Shown piece by piece: positions 10,455 to 19,936 of a stretch of DNA of 64,000 nt. The translations under genes were made by a program, and so were the position numbers. Below the pieces are notes generated by a model. It worked only from the letters and a program-made list of their open reading frames with translations. It ran no database searches and was not told where the DNA came from. The stretch spans positions 249,975 to 313,974 of the forward strand of contig PDUO01000016.1 of NCBI GenBank assembly GCA_003008705.1, read 5' to 3'. This DNA is from Pezicula radicicola (lineage: Eukaryota; Ascomycota; Leotiomycetes; Helotiales; Dermateaceae). How positions within the stretch are numbered: position 1 is the first letter of the stretch; every line of letters begins with the position of its first letter.

Positions 10455-10870
10455 CCCCCTGAAAAAAGTCTGTCCTTAGACTTGAATTCATTGCCAAATT
10501 TCCTTCTAACTTATCATAGTTATCAATCCCTTGGTTGTACGCCTCAATCCATTTCCGGAGGTTCGCAGGGGGTCCGACCAAACGAGGGTTCTGCAAGTGG
10601 AACTCCTTGAGCAGGTGTGGAGAGTACATAAAGTCTGACGCTGGGTAGTACTCCGGGTCCTCATCTGCTCCTAACTAATTTGCTCGTCCTTTGAGTTTCA
10701 CTGCCCTAATTGACTTACCTTCCTATTCCTGTGTTCCATCAATCACAATAGGTTCTTGTGGTTCTGGTAATTGTCCTGGTAAAGGGTTGTTAGGGTCCTT
10801 CAAAGTCTGGTTCTCTGCGGGTCTTGTTTGCTTGTTGGATCATCTTGTCCTATGCTCTTTTCATGTTGTC
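10455..10870 (-). mobile_element. Ty3/gypsy-type polyprotein C-terminus (chromodomain) remnant
   Basis: Read on the minus strand, the frame gives PLPGQLPEPQEPIVIDGTQE, a stop, EGKSIRAVKLKGRAN, a stop, then DEDPEYYPASDFMYSPHLL and KWIEAYNQGIDNYDKLEGN. This order (proline-rich linker, chromodomain-like KG..-WxG/D..-YYPASDF, helical tail) is characteristic of the C-terminal end of chromodomain-bearing fungal gypsy polyproteins. Two in-frame stops and the absence of integrase or RT sequence show that it is a dead fragment. Assignment rests on pattern recognition of the tail. Confidence 0.6.
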
Positions 10871-11286
10871 TTGAGTAAATTTCCAGTCATCATACAAGCG
10901 CCTTGTAAACTTGGTAAAAATTAGGTGCCACTGATCTTTATGTATACCCCATATTACAGACCACCCAACTATAATTCGATTTATCTACCTAATCTTCCTA
11001 ACTGTTAAGTTACGAATATATGGTGGAGCTGAGCTTAGTCGTTTTATGTTCCGACAGTCCATTCCAGATATGGACTAGGTGAAGTTAAAAGTAGAAGTGT
11101 AATATCTCTCTTCTACTCAAGGAATACACTTACTTAGTTAGTCAATTAAATACCCTCTGCCAGACCCTATATGCTTCCACTTGTGCATCTGGAAAGATTC
11201 ATAATCTTAAACTAACCCATTTAAAAACCTAATAAAATACATAAAAATCTAATAATACATTCATTTGAAAGCCCTGAAATAGAGCT
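10871..11286. other. AT-rich non-coding stretch between two element remnants
   Basis: No reading frame with recognisable content. It presumably contains the 3' end of the Tc1-like element (minus strand) and its terminal repeat, but no clear terminal inverted repeat could be found by eye. Confidence 0.4.
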
Positions 11287-11673
11287 TTAATATTTGGTAT
11301 ACCAGCCTTTTGCCTTTCGTAGAGCCCGCACTCTATTTGGCACAGAAAGGATAAGCCTATTAATAAGCTCTTGTAGAACCACCTCCCACGCCTCTTTAAT
11401 CCAACCCTTTAAAACTTCCACATCAACCCTATTGTTCCTAAGCAAATGGAGCTCTGGATGTTGCCTATATAAAATAGACTTCATAGCCCGCCAGACATAC
11501 TCAATTGGGTTCATATCTAGGCTGTGTGCAAGCCAATCAATAATCCAGATTCCATGCTCCTCAAACCATTTCTGTGCCTTCCCTAATGTTTGTATTTTTG
11601 CATTATCTTGTTGACAAAATCGACCTAGTTTATATATAGGAAGAAGTGCCTCTTTAAGAGCCTGTAGGTAGCT
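11287..11673 (-). mobile_element. Tc1/mariner transposase, C-terminal half only
   Basis: The minus strand encodes SYLQALKEALLPIYKLG, then QQDNAKIQT, KWFEEHGIWIIDWLAHS and DMNPIEYVWRAMKS, ending VRALRKAKGWYTKY and a stop at 11287-11289. These are the second Asp (QDN) and third acidic residue (LDMNPIE) region of a Tc1-type DDE transposase. The first catalytic Asp and the N-terminal DNA-binding domain are absent. The 5' end is fused in frame to the P450 fragment at 11674-11691, so the combined open frame from 11859 to 11287 has 190 codons with no stop. The element cannot encode active transposase. Confidence 0.8.
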
Positions 11674-12959
11674 CCAAGTACCACTAGTCATGGCACCTTC
11701 CGCTGGTATAGTACGTGACAGGCCCACGGGAACTGGTGGATACATTCTCAAGCCTTCATCTAGGACAGCGAGCATGTATTTGAGGTTGGCGATGCTGATT
11801 AAGGCGATTTCTTCTTCCTTATCAAAAGAACCACGAATTTCAGAGACTAATTCTTCCATGACTTTGGGGTTCTTTGGAAGATAATAGGTAATACCCGCTA
11901 GAAGTGTTGCTGTGAATTCCGTAAGTGAGTATTGGGATTTTCATGAAGGTGGAATAAAAATTGGCCTCGACTGAAATGCACACCTGTTGTCTCAGCTCCA
12001 GCGATAGTGATTGCATTTGCAGTACTTCTGATTTCTGGAACCGACATTCCTCGTTCATCATTATGATGCAAGATGTAAGTTATGAAATCAGCTCTGTCAG
12101 TAACACGCTCAAGTCTGCTTTGAGTTTTGACTGTCATGTTCATATGATAATCTCTTGTTTCCAAGAGCTTTTTAGGTGCAAGGGCCATCATCACCGTGGC
12201 TGCTCCGGGGAATAGACTGAAGGTGCTGAAGATTGTAGCTGCTCTGATACTATCGAGGAGAATGCTGACCCACGGGTGGTATTTTCGATCAGCAAGACAG
12301 TCAAAGGGTTCTCCAAACATAAGATCGCCTATCATATCAAAAGTAGTCCAATTTTACCATTCAATGATATCAATTTGAGTCTTTCCGTTGCCACAATTCT
12401 CACGGAGATGTTGAATAAGGAGATCAATATAAACAGATATCAACGGCTCTTGTTCCCTTAATGCTTTCTCCGAGAATGCATGGGCGACAAGACGACGCAT
12501 ACGAGCGTGCTCTTTTGTGTCAGCGGTGATAATACTGTGAGTTCCACCAGGAAGTGGAGTATAGAAGTTCTCATCCTTGGGAAGTTGTGCCAGTCCTTGA
12601 CGATGACCATAAATGTCTTTCCATGCTTGAGCTGTGTTGTATGACAACTTATTTGGTTCTATACAGACTACATCGCCGTACTTTTCATGGAGTCTAAGTA
12701 CGTGGTAGGAGAGTTGACCAGTGGCAAGAGCCCGTACACGTGGGAAGTGGGTTGCTGCTGATGATCTTGGTCTCGGTAGGCGGAAAGAGGGTGAAAGTAA
12801 ACATTGTATATCACGTATCCAATTGCAAAGGTGGCAATCTATGTTAGGCTCTATCAGCTACTGTTGACACAGCCAGGACTTTGAACTTGCAAGAAGTAAG
12901 ACTGAAGAAAGATGTCCCACTTTGGATAGAACAGACCCGGAAATCCTTTCTTCTTCCAT
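11674..12959 (-). pseudogene. Cytochrome P450, N-terminal fragment, disrupted
   Basis: The minus strand encodes most of a P450 up to the region before the heme loop. Visible in order are an N-terminal segment (possible start ATG at 12959), YVIYNVYFHPLSAYR, LHEKYGDVVCIEPNKLSYN, ARMRRLVAHAFSEKALREQE, and the I-helix AITIAGAETT. A GT-AG intron (11910-11983) follows, then TLLAGITYYLPKNPKVMEEL, the K-helix LDEGLRMYPPVP and SRTIPAEGAMTSGT. Lesions are a one-base deletion near 12770 (between SAYR and PRSSAATHFPR), a TAA stop at 12354-12356 between IDIIEW and NWTTFDMIGD, and loss of everything after SGTW, where Tc1 transposase sequence begins. The KYGDVVxxxPNxLSYN and AGAETT features resemble CYP65/isotrichodermin-hydroxylase-type P450s. 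The missing C-terminus is probably at 7836-8265. Confidence 0.82.
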
Positions 12960-13652
12960 ATTGGAAAAGGACGGCCAATCGTTTGGGAACTTCCGGTTCA
13001 TGCAACAAATGAATTAGTTGGAACCTTTTTAAAATGCGACAAACCGTTTATTCTACGGCATTCCCATTCCTTTCAACAAAATATCATTGTTTCGCAGAAG
13101 TGTTAGGCTCCTTTCATAGCCCTGTAAGTCGAAACGGACCACTGTAAGCTGACAGGACCATCCCGAGTTATGGCCCAATCTTGAGCAGGGGAAATGATAG
13201 TGAGGCATCGGAGAACTTGACTCTAGAATCCGGACTACCAGACGTGCCAGTGGTGCCAGGATCAAGAATTGCAAAATAAACGGTTAACGTCTTTGTAATC
13301 AAAAACTCTTCAAGTTATGCTTTGTGATTAACGTCTATACGTAGTGACAGGCGCAGAGTAATCTATGCTCAAGGCCGGGACAAGAATGTTACTTTGTGCA
13401 GTACACACTAAATAAAACCACGGAAGCAGGTGTTCACACTTCGTTTTTCAGAGTGCATTTCCACAATAGTGATATGTCATATTTAAGCGAGCTCGGATGC
13501 TACTGTAACCAAGTATTGAGCACTGAGTCTTCAACCGCCGAATCCTCGCAGAGCAACTCTATATTAGCATAGCACACTTTTTTTAAACCTCTAGAAATTT
13601 TGACGACGTGAATTTTTTTTCTTCTTTTTTGTCCCTTGTCTAGCTATCGCGA
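12960..13652. other. Spacer between P450 fragment and DUF6594 gene
   Basis: No supportable gene. It is moderately AT-rich. A short minus-strand open frame at 13053-13274 has no recognisable features. The stretch would contain the original P450 promoter. Confidence 0.4.
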
Positions 13653-14318
13653 TTAATAACTATTGGTGAGAAATCCAACACTAAGTGCAAAACCAGCAGT
13701 GTATCCTCCTATCAGCCGAAGCCGTATATTATTATTCTGCACCAGATACAAATTAATGATAGCTTCCACTGGCAAGATAGCAGCGATGAGTACACCGAGT
13801 GTGGCTACAATATATAGCACTCGACGCTCAGAGAAGTATACAAGAGAGCTATTTACTTCTCCTTCCTGTTTTGTTGTCAGTCTTTGAATTTATCAGAGTA
13901 AAATGGGTGTAAGGGGATGAAGGTTAAGTACCACGAACAGAATTAGCAGCTGCTGCATAAGAGCAAAGTCTTACTCACGGTACTCCTTCATCTTAACCCG
14001 TATTTTCTCAATTTGCTCTTTCCGCTCAATACACCATGAATCACCGCTTAAATTCAGTGTAGTCCATGAGTGTGCATATTGTTTAGTAGTCAAACCTCCT
14101 TTCAGATCTTCCTCGTCGAAGTCGTCTTGCTTTTGGTCTAGTTCGAAAAGCTCCGCTTCTAGATACAAAATGCTCCTCACGGCCAGGCGCTGGTAGCCTC
14201 GATACACAGATGTGGAATAATCTTTATTTCTAGCAATGAAAGCGGCTAGAGATGGATAACCATTTACATATCGTTTTCTTCGGTCCTGTAACTCCATGTC
14301 AAGATTTCTGAGCGCCAT
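13653..14318 (-). CDS. DUF6594-type fungal membrane protein
   Basis: Exon 1 (14318-13979) encodes a soluble part with the family pattern NGYPSLAAFIARNKD, RGYQRLAVRSILYLEAEL and ELDQKQDDFDEEDL. A GTGAGT donor follows at 13978. The last exon (about 13850-13653) encodes SLVYFSERRVLYIVATLGV, then two membrane segments with LPVEAIINLYLVQNN and RLRLIGGYTAGFALSVG before TAA 13653-13655. This matches the DUF6594 layout: N-terminal GYPSLA-type domain and C-terminal paired helices containing a RLxLI motif. The splice between exon 1 and the last exon (region 13850-13978) is not resolved and may include a small middle exon. It is shorter than many relatives. Function is unknown. Some members occur near heterokaryon-incompatibility or transposon-rich loci. 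Confidence 0.65.
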
Positions 14319-14655
14319 CTCGGTCGGATTTCATCGATTGATGCAGCCGGTAAACAGACGAAGCAGCACAGCCTTGGTCCCATAAAGTATGCCTCGAAGT
14401 ATGCCTCAGCACATACACGCCAGCTAGTATCGATTAATCGTGTGTAAGGGATACAGCGAACAAGGCGAACTTGACAGTTGTGCAGCAGATAAAAAACGAG
14501 GCTGATGGCGGCTTCTTTTATTGCCCACGACTCCACGCTTCTTTTCACAGCCTTCTTGCTACAATTTCAGCAAGAATGCCACATGTTTTATCGACTTGAT
14601 CTTCCGAGTAATATTCAAGGGACAATAAGCGCGACCAACTATCATAGCTTCTAAT
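14319..14655. other. Divergent promoter region
   Basis: A 337-base stretch between the minus-strand DUF6594 gene and the plus-strand frame starting at 14656. The antisense open frame at 14264-14548 has no family features and overlaps the DUF6594 start, so it was not called. Confidence 0.4.
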
Positions 14656-14886
14656 ATGGATTCCCGGAATAATTACTTCGTACTAGGGGATGGAATCGAC
14701 AGAGAAGTCATCAGGACAGATATTTGTAGATATCTAGGCAAGCGTGCGACGGTTAGACCTGGAACGTATACGGTAAGTTTAGGTAGTCGCCGGTGCTGGA
14801 CATGTTCTAACAGGTGAATCCAGTTTCTCGACACTGGGAGAACTGTCAATGGTTACTTTTCCACAGCCTATAGAAACCTTACTATA
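14656..14886 (+). CDS. Fungal GIDREVI/YRNLT-type N-terminal exons
   Basis: Two exons (14656-14772 and 14824-14886) encode NNYFVLGDGIDREVIRTDIC, RYLGKRATVRPGTYT and TVNGYFSTAYRNLTI. This pattern (GIDxEVIxxDICRYLG...RPG...GYF...YRNLT) is one I recognise from short, uncharacterised fungal proteins. After ATA at 14886 the sequence is ambiguous. A 60-nt GTAAGT...GTAG intron (14887-14946) would join in frame to the retropepsin-like frame downstream. Alternatively, the overlapping frame at about 14905-15030 (DSMIAHLHNEMATVADL) resembles the normal continuation of the small family, displaced by about 20 nt. No function is known. Confidence 0.5.
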
Positions 14887-14946
14887 GTAAGTGTATGATT
14901 GAAGATAGTATGATAGCTCACTTACACAACGAAATGGCTACGGTAG

Positions 14947-15963
14947 CGGACCTTAGGGCTAGTAACGATGGCGGAGATAGAGACGATGAAACTTCAAGAC
15001 GGGCCTCATCTGCCCACAATAGAGCATTTGGTCCCAACTAAAAAGGACTTGCCACTCTATCTCAACGGTCGACCATGCAGAGTCCACGTCTGTTGGGATA
15101 TACAACTTTTTTGTCTTCGAAAACTTTGTGTACCCAGCGATTATGGGTCGAAAGTTCCTGCGCGATACAGAGGCCCTTGACAAGCATAGGCATCGGCTTT
15201 ATGATAGGTCTCAGCAGATTCACAAGATTCCTATTGTTGCCTTCATTGGAGTGGAAGAGGAGAGTTTGAAGTTCTGGCTGAATGGCGAGGAGCTTGAATC
15301 GACATCCGACACTAGTTCAGAAATCAATGTCATGTCCCTTGATTTTGCTTTAAGAGAAGATCTCCTATCGTAAAGGACGAGTTTTCTCAGGTTCAATTCG
15401 CAGATGGGTCCCTGCAGGAAATTATTGGAAAAGTAACAATTCCTGTCTCATTTGGGACTGGGTCACCTCCATCGATTCTCCTCAAGCTGGTTGATTCGTC
15501 GTCGAAATCTCAGCGGTCCATGCCGTCGCTACCTTGCGGCCCTAACGGAGAAATGAACTATGGAAAAACAGCATCCATTCTTGCAGAATTGCACATTCTA
15601 CAAGGCCTAAATGTCGATATCATACTTGGAGAAGATCTTCTTGCAACGGTGAATGCCTTCGCAAAGCATTCTGGCGAGTTTACCCCCCTCACAGCATCAA
15701 CCAGTCTGCATCCTGGGCTTGGGACAATTGGCCTCGTCAAACGTCTTGGAAAGAAATTTTGCGAGCTGAGAGGCAAGACCGTTCCACACTTGGATGACTC
15801 GAGGGAGCGAGATATCGCCGACTCAAAGGAGTTAAATCGTTATGAGAAGGAACTGGAGCGAATCCAAAAACTAAGTGGAGATGAAAGATTGTATGCCCAG
15901 AGGATGAATGAACAAATGCGACGAGAATACCAGAGATGCAGGGATGCTGCAACAAGGACATGA
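14947..15963 (+). pseudogene. Retropepsin-like aspartic protease-domain protein, frameshifted
   Basis: Three frame segments together read as one protein. The first is 14968-15110 (HLPTIEHLVPTKKDLPLYLN, GRPCRVHV). After a +1 shift near 15110-15125 comes VYPAIMGRKFLRDTEALDK, KIPIVAFIGVEEESLKFWL and SDTSSEINVMSLDFALRED. After a second single-base shift near 15367-15372 comes IVKDEFSQVQFADGSLQE, GLNVDIILGEDLL and a charged coiled tail to TGA 15961-15963. DTSSEINVMS corresponds to the retropepsin D-T/S-G loop (with S in place of G), FADGS to the flap, and VDIILGEDLL to the second hydrophobic-Gly motif. Without the two shifts it would be one continuous aspartic-protease-like gene, probably domesticated from a retroelement or a retropepsin family. 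Sequencing error or undetected introns cannot be excluded. Confidence 0.6.
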
Positions 15964-16878
15964 CTTCCCAGAAGCAAGCACGTTTTGCAATGGTTGTGTC
16001 CCAAATACGTTTTTCATAGCTCAACGTATCAAAGCGGAATTACGTGGTATTGGCATTGAGGGTATTGCACAAAAGTAGTTGGAGCTAGAGTTGGAGTTGA
16101 TAATGCACAAGGGTTGAAGGGTGAAGGATGACAAGGTTGGCACAGTACCTACCTTTCGTATTCGTAACGTCCCCATTACTCGAGTAATTCGGAAAAAGGC
16201 TCTTCCTTGTTACTCGTACATCTCTCTCTTGAGAGTACTCTTTCTTCTTCCTTCTGCTCATCTCTTCCTCCTCTCATATATATCTTCAATTCACCCCGAC
16301 AATGAGAACTCTTCTTTCCCTCGTCTTCAGTCATTCTCATATCAGGAGTCTGGTACCCAAACATGACTGAAATCTCGCGTACCTTTCGTACAGTACATCT
16401 TCCAGCTACTGTAGCTACCCTACCCAGCCCAGGTTCCGGGTTGGACCTTTCCAAACCAAGACCTGCCGGCACCCTGCAAGCCGTTCACTTCTCCTCCCAG
16501 ATCTGCAAGTAAACCACCAACCACCGTTTCCCTAGCGCCCTAAATCTAACATCGGCGCCCATTGCGTACATACAACCCCAATACAGTAATATAGAAGTTC
16601 TCGGAACTTTTGAGTCGTCCAATAGATCAGACTTTTGAAGGCATTGTTATTGTGGGTTTAATAGCGGGGGTTGCGTCTGAGCAAATATCTTCGCATGGAT
16701 CATAATAGCCGTTGTTAGTAGCTATTGGTGGTCCCCGTTGTTGAAAATCAGGTACATAAACCTAGGCAGTTACCTACACGCTCCTCTTGTTTTTGCACCG
16801 CGTTTTGGCTGCTTCATTTCCCCTCCTCCTCTCCCTCCGTCGTTATTTGGGACGAGTTGTCAATCTTTATATTTCGAG
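15964..16878. other. Spacer and promoter of the carboxylesterase gene
   Basis: No supportable gene. Pyrimidine-rich blocks occur at about 16195-16320 and 16810-16850. The decamer GTACCTTTCG/CTACCTTTCG appears near 16148 and 16380. Short open frames in this region have no family features. Confidence 0.4.
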
Positions 16879-19006
16879 ATGAGGAATCTCCAGTTTCTCG
16901 CGGCGATATTTACGACATTGGGCGGAACAAATGCGGCTCCAACGACTACGAGTACAGATGCAGCGTTGCCAACTGTTGACTTGGGATATGCAATCCATCA
17001 AGCCACCATCAATGTAGGGTTTCCAATTTATTTCGTGATCCAGAGATCGAATCTGAAAAATGGAGCCAAAATCAAAGTAGAGACGATACATGTTTGACAA
17101 TGCACGCATAAGTGGCACAAGTTACGCAACTCTGGAATGCGTAGGCCTTTTGGAATGGAAGCCCTAGTTTCTTACCAATTGCATCCCAGTTAAGCTCAAT
17201 TGCTTTATTTTGGATATTGGAAGAAATTTCAAAATCATGACAGTTCGTTTTCTCCCAATACTAATATTAATTAGGAAACCGGAGCGTATTACAACTTCTC
17301 CAATATCCGCTACGCAGAACCTCCACTAGGGAATTTAAGATTTGCAGCTTCCATTCCGCCGCAAGGCGTGAATCGTACTGTCAATAATGGACAGCAAGGC
17401 GCCATCTGTTTGCAGGCCACCCCAGCGTGGGGGGTGATTGAGACAGAATATCTCGGAGGGGCGAATCTCTCATCGTTGGAAGCAGCAGCGGCAGCAAGCA
17501 CTTTGGTCCCTAGCTTGTCCGACGTTCCCAAGCCTGGGCCCGATGAGACAGAGGATTGTTTACTTTTAGATGTTGTAGTCCCAGAAGCGATCTTCAAGCG
17601 AGCGAATGCAAAGAACAGTCTTTCTATGGGTGGTAAGTCCTAGACCCTCCAATTATATGGCGAAGATACTAAGAAGCCCAGCACCTGTACTGGTCTGGAT
17701 CTATGGAGGTGGCTACACCCTCGGCTCTAAAGTCTCAAGTGGTAATCCTGCTGGGCTTATTGCTTCTAGTCAATCCAGTGGCTCTGATGGAGTTATCTTC
17801 GTAGCTATGAACTACAGGCTAGGTATGTTTGGCTGGCTATCAGGACCAACATTCCAACAAAATGGTACCGCCAATGCCGGACTTTATGATCAACGCCTAG
17901 CCCTGGATTGGGTGCAAACGAACATCCATCTATTTGGTGGCGACCCTAAGCAAGTTACCGTCATGGGAGAGAGTGCCGGAGGTGGAAGTCTTATGTATGT
18001 GCCAAATTACTTCATTCGAGTTCATTACTCAATGCACCTAGCATATTTGACTTACTCCCGAGCTGTGAACTAACTCCGAGTCTTCAAACATAGGCACCAA
18101 ATTACCGCTTATGGAGGACTAAAAGGACCAGTTCCATTCCAGCGCGCTATAGAACAAAGTGCAGCTTTCGTCAACCAACCAAGCGCAGAGCAGCAAGAAA
18201 CAGTGTACACCAATGTCCTAGACTACGCATCCTACGTCTCCAACACAACCATAACTTCTACCAATGAACTCCGCTCTCTCTCAACATCCGAACTTCAAGC
18301 CATTAACGCTATCGCCGTTGGCGTAGCCTCCTGGGGTTCCTTCACCTTCAGTCCCGCAGTAGACGGCCTTTTCGTCCCGGCACTCCCCGGACTGCTTCTC
18401 CTTCACGGCGAATTCGACACTTCTCTCTCCCTAATGATAGGCCACAACCTCTACGAAGGATTCTTCTTCACCTCCCCCTTCATCACCAACGAAACGGCAT
18501 TTTCCGACTTCCTCACAACCAGCATTCCCTCAGCCTCAACAGAAATATACTCCTACGTAAAAGACACACTCTACCCACCTATCTTCGACGGTTCATACCC
18601 CTATATATCAGAATATACGCGAGCACAACTCGTCCTCTCAGACAGCACATTTAGTTGTAATTCGCGCTACCTAGCAAAAGCCTACAACAACGAAACCTTT
18701 AGTTATTTTTTCACCATACCACCAGGTATCCACGGCGAAGATGTACCCTACACATTCTTCAACGGAGATACATCTACTTCCGATGATGGATTACCTGTCA
18801 ATGAAACAGTAGCCAAGACATTTCAAAAGTACATAACTAATTTTGTGCAGACGGGGAATCCGAATGGAGAGGGGATCCCGTATTTTCCTAGGTATGGAAG
18901 TAATTCTACGACGTTGGAGATTACGTTGGCGAATAATGGGACGGTGCAGGTTGATAGTACGGCTAATTATAGGTGTGATTGGTGGCAGAAAGCTTTGTAT
19001 TTTTGA
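16879..19006 (+). CDS. Secreted type-B carboxylesterase/lipase
   Basis: Four exons (16879-17013, 17275-17632, 17682-17994 and 18094-19006) give about 572 residues, typical of this family. The protein starts with a signal-like MRNLQFLAAIFTTLGGTNA. The alpha/beta-hydrolase core shows IRYAEPPLGNLRF, the oxyanion-hole PVLVWIYGGGY, the nucleophile elbow GESAGGG with its catalytic Ser, MHQITAYGG split by the third intron, and the catalytic His in IPPGIHGEDVPYTF. A glutamate in GHNLYEG is the likely acid. Many N-glycosylation sequons and a C-terminal CDWW follow. It would hydrolyse carboxylic esters outside the cell. Substrate is not predictable. The first intron is long (261 nt) for this window. 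Confidence 0.87.
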
Positions 19007-19936
19007 AATGATTTGGAGAGAGAATGGGATGGTTGAAAATTTGATTTAATTTGATTTAATAATTAGGGAAAAGGACAATACTGTAAAGGGCATGATAGAT
19101 TAGGTTTTATTATCTTAATATATATTTATGACGTAGAGAACGTAGGATCTAATTACTACATAAACAACAAAGAAGCTACAACTATAAAAAAGCCAAATTG
19201 CAACAAGTAGACTAGATGGCCGAAGTGGCTAATTTTCGTAGTAATAGCAATATAATGCTATTAATAGTAATTATAAGAGTAAAAGGAAATAAATGCAACT
19301 ACAAATCTACCGTACAGATTGCTTTATAAGATATCAATTTTATTAGGGCGATATATAAAGTAAGTTACTCAAATCCATCTCTTATATCTTAATAGGTAGT
19401 GATTCAAAATGATATCTAATAAAGCAATTTGTACGGCGACACGGTCCATCAGGACGTGCACAGCAAAATACATGTACTTTTTAGTGGTGAAATTCTCGGA
19501 GTGTCGAATCCCTGTACGGAAAGCCGTTTGACGCACAAAGGGATAAGCCTCAATCACCTTCGTACAAAGAGATTAATTGCTGTTACAAAGAGGCGAAGTA
19601 AGGGCAGTAGTAGCAGACCAATTCAATAAAATACTTCTTCACTGTTCAACAAAATGCCTAAACACTAAGTACAATAAGAGTTTGATTTCATTTTCTCTAT
19701 CACAAAGTATCAAGCAAACCCAATTGCTATGCAACGCAATGCGATATTATACGATTCCCACAAACGCCTCACCCAAATGCAAGATTTCCCCCATCCCAAT
19801 CCCCATTTCCCATATTTCTAGACGGTATGTCCATACCAGCCAAAGCCAAATGACCTGCCAAAGCCCAAATTCCAAATGCGTTCATCTTATTTATAGCAAA
19901 GTCTGCAGTGAGTATAACCCCCTCTCTCTACTCTCT
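19007..19936. other. AT-rich spacer with an inverted repeat
   Basis: The 3' side of the carboxylesterase and the 3' side of the convergent GH47 gene. 19020-19430 is very AT-rich and includes the inverted repeat listed separately. No gene is supportable. The open frame at 19577-20110 mostly overlaps the GH47 C-terminus on the other strand. Confidence 0.45.
19310..19437. repeat. Inverted repeat with about 30-bp arms (MITE-like)
   Basis: The left arm CCGTACAGATTGCTTTAT (starting 19310, extending to about 19341) is the reverse complement of ATAAAGCAATTTGTACGG, which ends at 19436. The arms match over about 30 bp with a few mismatches around AGATATCA. The interior is about 65 nt and AT-rich. A total length of about 128 bp with terminal inverted repeats suggests a miniature element. 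Confidence 0.7.

Noticed and set aside
19208..19240. GACTAGATGGCCGAAGTGGCTAA looks like a tRNA D-arm/A-box
   Set aside because: No B-box, anticodon stem or acceptor pairing could be found downstream in the AT-rich sequence.
19480..19510. TAGTGGTGAAATTCTCGGAG resembles a conserved 18S rRNA stretch
   Set aside because: Only about 20 bases match. The flanks do not continue as rRNA on either strand, so no rRNA fragment is called.
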